64,000 bases of DNA from Pectobacterium brasiliense (GTDB lineage Bacteria; Pseudomonadota; Gammaproteobacteria; Enterobacterales; Enterobacteriaceae): positions 682,001 through 746,000 of the forward strand of contig NZ_JACGFN010000001.1 of assembly GCF_016950255.1 (NCBI RefSeq), read 5' to 3'. Within the stretch, counting starts at the first letter, position 1. Each line of letters begins with the position of its first letter. The notes under the pieces were generated by a model. The model worked only from the letters and a program-made list of their open reading frames with translations, had not been told where the DNA came from and made no database searches. Positions 54,164-62,000 of the stretch are shown here, piece after piece. The position numbers were made by a program, and so were the translations under genes.

Positions 54164-54583
54164 TTACTTTAACTTAAGAGTATCTGTATACGGATTTTTA
54201 GCGAGGATATCATCAATTTCATTCTGAGCCTTCAATCTCCACTCATCACTAATAATCCCCATAAGAGAAAGTGCTTTACTAAATGCAATTCGCCTTCCAT
54301 CCCTGTTCTCAACACGATTTTCCAGTTCATATTGAAAAGCAACCTTATAAACAAAATCAGACATAATCCAATAAAACAACTCATCTTTTGAACTCGTTGT
54401 TTTTCTAAAAAACTCCACACCTCTCTCTGAGTATATATAATTGTACAACCCACTATCATAGGAAATGTGTGGTCTACCATCACCAGGTGATGATGAGAAA
54501 ATGTGTAAATCACTTTCAGGAATCCCCACACGCTTACCTAGATCATTAACTTTTTTTTGTATCTCAGAAAAAGAAAGCAGCAT
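54164..54583 (-). CDS. Imm63-type immunity protein candidate
   Basis: A 139-residue cytosolic protein. The stretch RPHISYDSGLYNYIYSERGVEFFRKTTSSKDELFYWI is what I associate with the Imm63 immunity family (D-Y-H-Y/YSERG-E-F followed by DELFYW). It starts one base after the stop of the TNT toxin gene, the normal arrangement for a toxin/immunity pair. It should bind and block that toxin in the cytoplasm. The start ATG 54583 lacks a strong ribosome site, so translation is probably coupled to the toxin frame. Confidence 0.72.
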   Translation of the reverse strand: MLLSFSEIQKKVNDLGKRVGIPESDLHIFSSSPGDGRPHISYDSGLYNYIYSERGVEFFRKTTSSKDELFYWIMSDFVYKVAFQYELENRVENRDGRRIAFSKALSLMGIISDEWRLKAQNEIDDILAKNPYTDTLKLK

Positions 54584-54584
54584 A

Positions 54585-56300
54585 TTACTTTATCTCCCGT
54601 AGATATCCATTTTTCACCAACCAGTTAACATTCACTCGTTCTTGCATATTGGGTAATATTTGGATACCGCCACCTGGTTGACCAAAAGCAGAGGCTATTT
54701 CTCCTTGTATAGCAGGCAAGGGTTTTATTACCTCATACTCATAATAGCTTTCAGCTTTAGAGCCCGGAGCAAGGGCTCGTTGTTCGTAAGGAGTCCCTTT
54801 CGGTGCAAGGAAAGAACCGTCAGGATCTCCATATCTATCCAAACGAGTGCCTACTGGTATTGTAGTTTTGGCAGGATCGCCTTCAAATCCCAAATTCTTA
54901 GGCCAATCCCACCCCCCATTAGCATTCTTGAATTGGTCATAGTAAGAATACCCGCCAGCCTCAACATCGGTAACTGCACTTAAACTATTAGGGTTACCAG
55001 ATGGTGTTTTAAGGTTTGGTGATTCAACTTTGCCCACCACTTTCGCTGCGATTTTTTCTGTTAGTGCTGTACCCGCCTTCGCAACACCAACTCCACCAGC
55101 AACAGCACCAATCAGATCAGACACAAGTTTACCAGCTTCAACACCGGCATTGTACGCACCACTTGCGCCAGCCTTCTGATACTCAGACTCCATCAGATTG
55201 ATACGGTCAATGTAGCTTTGCTTAACCGCATCCGACATCGTACTAAAAATGTCATCGCTCGTTATCAATTGCTTGATTGCATCATAAGCCGCAGCAGGAT
55301 CACTGATGGATTTCGATAAGCTCTCGACTGAGTCGTAAATCCCTTGAGGAACACCAACCAGCATACCTGTACCATAGGCAGCATCTTGCCCCAGACTGAT
55401 GGCATCCCATTTTGCACCCACTTGCAATTGGCAGGACATATTGCCTTTACAGGCATCAAACTCTTTATCTCGTTCTGAGCGCTGCTGATTGCTCAGATAA
55501 TTATTCTCCACCGCATTACGCCCGGACTGTGCGCCGCTGGCGGCGGAAGCAGTGCTGTTGCTCGCCAGGCCGGATACCAGCCCGGAGGCCAGCGTGGAAA
55601 GCGCACTGACTGACTGTTTTTCCTCTTCCGTCAGGTCGTTTGCCGTCTTGCCGGGGTATTGATCGGCCATGATAACGTGGGCGATCAGTTCGCCACTGGA
55701 GGCACCAATCGCCCCCGCTGCCGCATCCTGACCAGACAGCTGCGCGACTACTGCACCCACCACGGCGTGCGCCATCGCGTTTGCTGCGATATCCGACGCC
55801 GTGATTTTGCTTTCGTCCTTCGGTAGCGTGACGTCTTTCACCAGTTGCGTCAGATACGGCGATGCGCCGCTGGCAATCGCTTTCTGGATATCTCCGCCCG
55901 CCAGTGCCTGAATTGCCGCCGTGGCCGCCTGTGCCGCACGCTGGAAATCACTGCCTGTACCGTATTTCTGCATCTCGGCCTTGTAGGTCGGCGATTCCGT
56001 CAGCGCCTTTTTATAGGTCTCCCATTCCTGCGCCGAATCACCGTCCTGCGGACGTTTGACTTTGGAATCTCCCTTGGCCTCTGCGGCTTTCTGCGCTTTC
56101 AGCTCGCCTTCCGTGCGTACGACATCCATCACCTGCGCGCCGATTTCACCAATCAGCTGTGCCTGTTTCAGGCGTTTTTGCTCTTTCTCTTTGTTAAAGA
56201 TCGGGCTGAGCGCGTTGTTCGCATGCTCAACGTCACGACTCAGCGTGACGATATCCTGCACCTGCTTCGCCTTATTCCGCAGCAATAAGGTACAACTCAC
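54585..56300 (-). pseudogene. Orphan cdiA 3' module with TNT (NAD-glycohydrolase) toxin domain
   Basis: A 571-codon frame that begins inside cdiA-like sequence and lacks secretion signal and repeats. From about residue 10 to 430 it is nearly identical to the cdiA at 59045 (NNALSPIFNKEKEQKR ... NAVENNYLSNQQ; VENN motif at about 270). After PSGNPNSLSAVTDVEAGG the sequence diverges to a TNT domain: PVGTRLDRYGDPDGSFLAP, GTPYEQRALAPGS, YYEYEVIKPLPAIQGEIA and FGQPGGGIQ. These are the conserved segments of tuberculosis-necrotizing-toxin-like NAD+ glycohydrolases. As it stands it cannot be exported, but it could be activated by recombination into the complete cdiA through the shared region. Confidence 0.8.
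55021..56291. repeat. 1.27-kb cdiA pre-toxin direct repeat, copy A
   Basis: Aligns without net length change to 59568-60838 (constant offset 4,547 bp) with only scattered substitutions. It covers the pre-toxin region and VENN motif. Shorter pieces of the same region recur at 56800-56980 and 58265-58467. Confidence 0.88.
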
Positions 56301-56302
56301 CC

Positions 56303-56386
56303 AGGAACTGGCTGGAAGCGGTAGGATTACCTGTAGTTGTCATCGTTGAGCATAATCAACTACTGAACCGTATTATGGTTGAATGA
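56303..56386 (+). pseudogene. symE: symE-like 3' remnant 2
   Basis: Plus-strand frame RNWLEAVGLPVVVIVEHNQ...IMVE, stop. NWLEAVG-PVxVxVE is the SymE C-terminal signature. It abuts the point where copy A of the cdiA repeat ends. Confidence 0.75.
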
Positions 56387-56391
56387 CAGAC

Positions 56392-56422
56392 AAAAAAAAT
56401 CCCAACCTTTTTAGGGGCTAGG
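56392..56422 (-). terminator. Terminator after the 101-aa immunity candidate
   Basis: Minus strand: CCTAGCC/GGTTGGG stem with G-U pairs, then eight Ts. Confidence 0.65.
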
Positions 56423-56432
56423 ATCCTCATTT

Positions 56433-56738
56433 TTAAAACCCATTTAATACAACTTCACCGTAATCAAAGCACTTCGCCGCTTGCCCATAGACCTCGAACC
56501 TACATTCGATATAATTACTTATCAATAGATTACATCCTTCATCTACTATTTTTAATTCACCAATAAAAGATAAAACAATGTCACCGTCAAACTGGATTAC
56601 CAGATAATCGTCAACCGATTCCACTTTTTTTACAGCGTATTGGTTATCAAAGGGGCGCCCATAAGGAGCGTCGGGTAAAAAGAAGTAGAATGACTCTTTC
56701 CCTGCGATCCATATTTTGATTAATTCATTGACACTCAT
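56433..56738 (-). CDS. Immunity protein candidate, 101 aa
   Basis: I do not recognise the family. A small acidic, beta-rich cytosolic protein (DDYLVIQFDGDIVLSFIGELKIVDEG). ATG 56738 (MSVNELIKIW) overlaps the stop of the toxin remnant upstream as ATGA, the usual toxin/immunity coupling; the frame to 56753 lies within the remnant. It has outlived its toxin, of which only the last residues and a truncated pre-toxin segment remain. It could still protect against siblings that carry the full TNT-like toxin. Confidence 0.65.
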   Translation of the reverse strand: MSVNELIKIWIAGKESFYFFLPDAPYGRPFDNQYAVKKVESVDDYLVIQFDGDIVLSFIGELKIVDEGCNLLISNYIECRFEVYGQAAKCFDYGEVVLNGF

Positions 56739-56980
56739 TTTTTGATGATCCACTCATTCTTTGGATTAGGTAAAAATATTTGCGTACCGCCACCGTGGCC
56801 ACCAGTGCCGCGCGCTGGAAGTCACTGCCTGTGCCATATTTCTGCATCTCGGATTTGTAGATCGGCGATTCCGTCAGCGCCTTTTTATAAACTTCCCATT
56901 CCTGCGCCTGTTTCAGGCGTTTCTGTTCTTTCTCTTTGTTAAAGATCGGGCTGAGCGCATTATTCGCGTACTCAACATCA
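56735..56980 (-). pseudogene. Collapsed cdiA/TNT-like toxin remnant
   Basis: On the minus strand it starts with DVEYANNALSPIFNKEKEQKR, loses about 40 residues before AQEWEVYKKALTESP, and runs to GTGSDFQRAA. It then continues out of frame into GGGTQIFLPNPKNEWIIKK, stop. The ending resembles the GQPGGGxQ tail of TNT domains, so two deletions have removed nearly the whole toxin. Confidence 0.75.
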
Positions 56981-56981
56981 T

Positions 56982-57131
56982 TATGTCAGCCGCCGTCACG
57001 CCGACCGCAATGACATGACCCGCTATTACAGTTGCAGCTCCAGCCTGCACCTTCATGGCAACTGGCTGGAAGCAGCAGGATTTGCGACCGATACCCCGAT
57101 CGTTATCACCGTTGAACAGGGCAACTGGTGA
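56982..57131 (+). pseudogene. symE: symE-like 3' remnant 3 (longest)
   Basis: Plus-strand frame of 49 residues starting YVSRRHADRNDMTRYYS and continuing GNWLEAAGFATDTPIVITVEQGNW, stop. This is clearly the C-terminal half of a SymE-family toxin. It starts exactly where the cdiA remnant ends, with no start codon of its own. Confidence 0.85.
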
Positions 57132-57156
57132 TATGTATTGTGGCTGAATGATAGAC

Positions 57157-57187
57157 AAAAAAATCCCAGCCGCTGAGGGCTGGGATT
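57157..57187 (-). terminator. Terminator after the small membrane immunity gene
   Basis: AATCCCAGCC/GGCTGGGATT with loop GCTGAG, then seven Ts on the minus strand. The core CCAGCC-GCTGAG-GGCTGG recurs at 58526-58543. Confidence 0.88.
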
Positions 57188-57198
57188 ACATTATAGGG

Positions 57199-57462
57199 TT
57201 ATTTGGCTGACTCTCTTCGGGTCTTACGCTCTTCTAGCGTGACCTTTATCCATATTCCGACACCTAAAATAACGCCTCCAACATATCCTGATTCAAAGAA
57301 GGATGAAAAAACATCCTGCCAACTGAATGGGAAAAAACCCTTTTTAAAATAAATAATCACTGACGCAAGAAGCACTGATACCGCATCAGCAACTAAAAAT
57401 AAAGCCAAGCAACATACTATCAACTTAGATAATCTGATAAGGCTATTTTTTAGCATTAGCAT
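57199..57462 (-). CDS. Small membrane protein, immunity candidate, 87 aa
   Basis: A two-pass membrane protein: SKLIVCCLALFLVADAVSVLLASVIIYF and GYVGGVILGVGIWIKV with a basic C-terminus (TLEERKTRRESAK). The start ATG 57462 overlaps the end of the decayed toxin module upstream, as expected for an immunity gene. Membrane-located immunity proteins protect against pore-forming or membrane-depolarising CDI toxins, which fits the Gly/Ala-rich hydrophobic toxin module next to it. I do not recognise the family by name. Confidence 0.65.
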   Translation of the reverse strand: MLMLKNSLIRLSKLIVCCLALFLVADAVSVLLASVIIYFKKGFFPFSWQDVFSSFFESGYVGGVILGVGIWIKVTLEERKTRRESAK

Positions 57463-58467
57463 CGTCCTTTTTATCGAGAGTATCTTTTACTGCATTTCCT
57501 GTTTTCTCACTGATGTAGCCCCCGATAATTGTACCTGTTAAATCAGATATGGCATCTTTTCCAATTTTTGAAGTGGCAACTTTTATTACTTCACCTCCGA
57601 CACCGCCAATACAATAACAGTACCCGCTCCAGCACCTGCAACAGCGTTAGTCGGATCTTCCCCCTTAATACTGCTGCCAATTGCTGCACCGCCCATATTG
57701 ATGGGTGTTGAGGCTATAATACCTTTCCCCGTCGTTGCTGCTGCTGTGACCCCAGCCATAATCGCATCAACGTAACTGAACGGATCTTTTCCGGTGAGCT
57801 GAACACCGGTATTAACCCCCACACCAATCGCTGCATTAGCCGCCATACCTTTCACAGTAACCCCCAGCACACTGCCTACAAGTATAGTAGGCGCATCGCC
57901 TATACTGGCATTAGATTTGTGATAGCCCCAAGTGTTCATGATTGTCTTAGCCTTAGACATGGCTTCGGAGTCAGGGTTACGTTTCATGTAATCCTGTCCA
58001 GAGAGCAAACCTTTGACCAGTTCCTGCGAAACAGCGGAACCGTACTACTTCTCCATCTCAGACGCATAAACACGCAGATAACCCGCCAGTTCAGCCTGCT
58101 CAGCACTACTCATCTGTGAAGGGTCTCTGGTAAATTTATCCACCAGTGCATCACTACGTTTATCGGCGTTTTCCAGCTTAATCAGCTCATTAGCGGTCGC
58201 TAATGTCTTATCACCGTTCTTAATTTTCTCAACAGCCTTGTCGAGTTTGTCTGAAGATGTTGCACCGAGGAAATTATTCTCAACCGCATTACGCCCGGAC
58301 TGTGCGCCGCTGGCAGCGGAGGCCGTGCTGTTGCTCGCCAGGCCGGATACCAGCCCGGAGGCCAGCGTGGAAAGCGCGCTGACTGACTGCTTTTCCTCTT
58401 CCGTCAGGTCGTTCGCCGTCTTGCCGGGGTATTGAGCGGCCATGATGGCACGGGCGATCAGTTCGCC
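57443..58467 (-). pseudogene. Orphan cdiA 3' module with hydrophobic toxin, broken by stop and frameshift
   Basis: Reads from [15 protein letters not shown] (cdiA repeat) through VENN (NAVENNFLG) into a different toxin region. An in-frame TAG at 58045-58047 interrupts ASEMEK / YGSAVSQELVKG; a single C-to-T change (CAG to TAG) would explain it. The same frame continues into a Gly/Ala-rich hydrophobic stretch (GMAANAAIGVGVNTGVQLTGKD, NMGGAAIGSSIKGEDP). Near 57612 a one-base shift moves the frame into GGVGGEVIKVATSKIGKD and SEKTGNAVKDTLDKK, stop at 57443. The domain looks membrane-active, possibly ionophoric; that is an inference from composition and its membrane immunity partner. Confidence 0.75.
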
Positions 58468-58469
58468 TC

Positions 58470-58514
58470 ACCGTTGAGCACGGCCAGTTGCTGATACGCA
58501 TTGTGGCTGAATGA
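58470..58514 (+). pseudogene. symE: symE-like 3' remnant 4
   Basis: Plus-strand TVEHGQLLIRIVAE, stop: the last strand of a SymE protein. It is joined directly to cdiA sequence at 58467/58468. Confidence 0.7.
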
Positions 58515-58519
58515 AAGAC

Positions 58520-58550
58520 AAAAAACCAGCCGCCGAGGGCTGGTTTTTTT
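58520..58550. terminator. Bidirectional terminator at the cdi immunity / symE seam
   Basis: AACCAGCC/GGCTGGTT with loop GCCGAG and runs of As and Ts on both sides. It ends the immunity gene on the minus strand and the symE remnant on the plus strand. Confidence 0.92.
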
Positions 58551-59048
58551 CTAATTATTCAATGAGTAAGCTTTTAAAAAATCGTTGTACGTTTCATGAA
58601 GATGATAAATTTTTGCATCAGGATCATCTTTCAGTTCTTCATATCTTTCCATTAGTTTTTTGAATAAACGCTCTGGTACGGGATAAGGATCTGTCTCATT
58701 TTTTGCACAGTAAAAATAGAATAGAGCCTCTTTCAGAGACGGAACTGATAAAACTTTACTATTTTCAAGAAAAAATGAAAAAGCATATTGCCAACCACTA
58801 TCTGACAATAGTAAATACGATAAACAAGTCGCTCTCAGGAAGTCATTATATAATATTTCTGACTCCAAGATTAACTTGCAAAAAACGAGTCCTTCATGTT
58901 GATTAGCTAAGTAAAGAGCATTGAGATAATCAAATGCATCTTTCGCAGGATCTTCGGGCGAAAGTTCATTAACATAACCATGTGATAGGTAACTATTTAG
59001 CCCATCAAATAGTTCTTTTAGCTCTGGTTTATTTGGGCTCATCATCAT
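58551..59048 (-). CDS. Cognate immunity protein candidate of CdiA, 165 aa
   Basis: I do not recognise the family. A largely helical cytosolic protein (KELFDGLNSYLSHGYV, DYLNALYLANQHEGLVFCKLI, LKEALFYFYCAKNE), no signal peptide. Three ATGs in a row (59048, 59045, 59042) overlap the TGA of cdiA, so it is translated by coupling. Its position directly after the complete cdiA makes it the cognate inhibitor of that toxin by the rule of CDI loci. A bidirectional terminator follows the stop immediately. Confidence 0.7.
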   Translation of the reverse strand: MMMSPNKPELKELFDGLNSYLSHGYVNELSPEDPAKDAFDYLNALYLANQHEGLVFCKLILESEILYNDFLRATCLSYLLLSDSGWQYAFSFFLENSKVLSVPSLKEALFYFYCAKNETDPYPVPERLFKKLMERYEELKDDPDAKIYHLHETYNDFLKAYSLNN

Positions 59049-62000
59049 TTGAATGCTCCCGTATTGACAGTTGAAAGCCTTTTTGTGCCATCAGGTAATA
59101 TTGTCCATGTAGCATAAACCCTTACGCTACCGTTAGGCCCTGAGACAACAACAGATGTTTGTCTGCTTGAAGGTGTAGCACTCTGTGCTGAGTCCAATAA
59201 TTTATCCATTATCATACTGTTATTTGCCGATGTATTAGATATACCTGCATTATTGAGAACACGATTCATATCGCGCGATCTTTCTATATTATGAATTTGG
59301 TCCGATAGTTGCTTCAGTTTAACTGCATTACTTGGATCTTTTGCAAATTCTTTTTGGCTGCTAATTTTTGCATCTTTTAACAAATTATATTCTTTTTGCA
59401 AAAACTCAAGATCACCAGATGCCTTACCACGCATATAGAGTTCAATTTTATCTACCGGTATTTTTGCGTCACCTTTCACTGCTGTTGAATGATTTTTCCC
59501 GTTAGCATCTGGTAACTGCTTAATATCAAAACCATTAGCAAAATTCTGAGCAGTATTAGCCGCCGCAGATTCAGCTTTACCCACCACTTTCGCTGCGATT
59601 TTCTCTGTTAGTGCCGTGCCCGCCTTCGCAACACCAACTCCACCAGCAACAGCACCAATCAGATCAGACACAAGTTTACCAGCTTCAACACCGGCATTGT
59701 ACGCACCGCTTGCGCCAGCCTTCTGATACTCAGACTCCATCAGATTGATACGGTCAATGTAGCTTTGCTTAACCGCATCCGACATCGTACTAAAAATGTC
59801 ATCGCTCGTTATCAATTGCTTGATTGCATCATAAGTCGCAGCAGGATCACTGATGGATTTCGATAAGCTCTCAACTGAGTCGTAAATCCCTTGAGGAACA
59901 CCAACCAGCATACCTGCACCATAGGCAGCATCTTGCCCCAAACTGATAGCATCCCATTTGGCACCTACTTGCAACTGGCAGGAAACATTACCTTTACAGG
60001 CATCAAACTCTTTATCTCGCTCTGAGCGCTGCTGATTGCTCAGATAGTTATTCTCCACCGCATTACGCCCGGACTGCGCGCCGCTGGCGGCGGAGGCGGT
60101 GCTGTTGCCTGCCAGACCGGATATCAGCCCAGAGGCCAGCGTGGAAAGCGCGCTGACTGACTGCTTTTCCTCTTCCGTCAGATCATTCGCTGTCTTGCCA
60201 GGATATTGATCGGCCATGATGGCGCGGGCGATCAGTTCGCCACTGGAGGCACCAATTGCCCCTGCAGCCGCATCCTGACCCGACAGCTGCGCGACTACTG
60301 CACCCACCACCGCATGCGCCATCGCGTTTGCCGCAATATCCGACACCGTGATTTTGCTTTCATCCTTCGGTATCGTGACGTCTTTCACCAACTGCGCCAG
60401 ATACGGCGATGCGCCGCTGGCAATCGCTTTCTGGATGTCCCCGCCCGCCAGTGCCTGAATCGCCGCAGTGGCCGCCTGTGCCGCGCGCTGGAAGTCACTG
60501 CCTGTGCCGTATTTCTGCATCTCGGCCTTGTAGGTCGGTGATTCCGTCAGCGCCTTTTTATAGGCTTCCCATTCCTGCGCCGAATCACCGTCTTGCGGAC
60601 GTTTGACTTTGGAATCTCCCTTGGCCTCCGCAGCTTTCTGCGCTTTCAGCTCGCCTTCCGTGCGTACGACATCCATTACCTGCGCGCCGATTTCACCAAT
60701 CAGCTGCGCCTGTTTCAGGCGTTTTTGCTCTTTCTCTTTGTTAAAGATCGGGCTGAGCGCGTTGTTCGCGTGCTCAACGTCACGGCTCAGCGTAGCGATA
60801 TCCTGCACCTGCTTCGCCGTATCCCGCAACAACAAGGTGCCATCGCTCACCGCCGCATAGGTGGTGCTGGCGGCACTGCCGCTATTACCCAGCGACATCA
60901 GCGCCGACGGGGCCGTCATCGCCAGCGTCGAGAGCATACTGCCACTCATTGAGGGGCTGGCGCTGAGGCCGATGCCACTGTGCTCCACCTTGAACTCGGC
61001 TTTGTTGTTGAGCCCGCTCCAGCCGAGCGTCCCCGTTTCCAGCCGGTTTTTCTCTGCGCTGGCGGTTGAGCCAATTACCGCGGCGTCAAGCTGGGTGTGT
61101 TCACCGGTTTTTATACCAAATCCGTCTTTACCGGCAAAGAATCCCGTCTGCTGCTGCACGCTGTCATAGTTGCTGTGGATCTTGTCTTTGCTGGCACTAA
61201 GGTAACCACTACCACTCATCGATCCCCAGGTAAAGCTGCCGCCGGCGGCTACACTGGTCTGTTTGGAATCATAACGCTCGCTGTCCTGTTGACTTTGCAG
61301 CAGCAGATTACGTCCGGCATCAACATCAATGCGCTCACCGTTCACCTGCGCCCCTATCAGTCGGGTATCGCGCTCGCTTTTCAGCGTGACGTGGTTACCC
61401 GCATCCACCGTCGTTTCTGACCAGCTATTGCCCGTACCGGTTTCGCGCCCTTTCGCCGCATTAACGTTGGCGAAAATGCTGAGCCCCGCGCTCCCGTTGC
61501 TTAAGCCCAGGCTGATGCCGATATTCCCGCCGCTGCTACTGTTTTTACCGCTGATTTCCTCGCTGTTACGCGCAGAGAGCAGGTGAATATCCTGCGCCGC
61601 GTTCATCAGGACATCGCCGCCCGCTTTAAGCTGGCTACCCGCGACCGTGATATCCCCGGTGCGTGATTCAATGCCAATATCCCCCGCCGCATTGAGCGTC
61701 GAGCCAAAGCTCTGCTTCTGCTCGCTGGTCTGGCTGGAGCGTGAGTTTTGTGCCCCGAGAGAAATACTGACGCCAACAAAAGACGCTTCCCCCTTGTTGT
61801 TCAGTTCAGACTGGCTGCCCTGATAGGCCTGATACCCGGACAGCCCAGCCTTCATTCCCTGAAGCAGCGCCAGTCGGCCATCGCTTTCATTTTTTGCCGC
61901 CTGAATGCTCTGGACCGCGCTATTGAGCGCCGAGCCCACCACGCCGGACAGCGCCACTGTCAGACCTGCGCTTTTCTGCTCAAATTCCTGCTGCTGTTTG

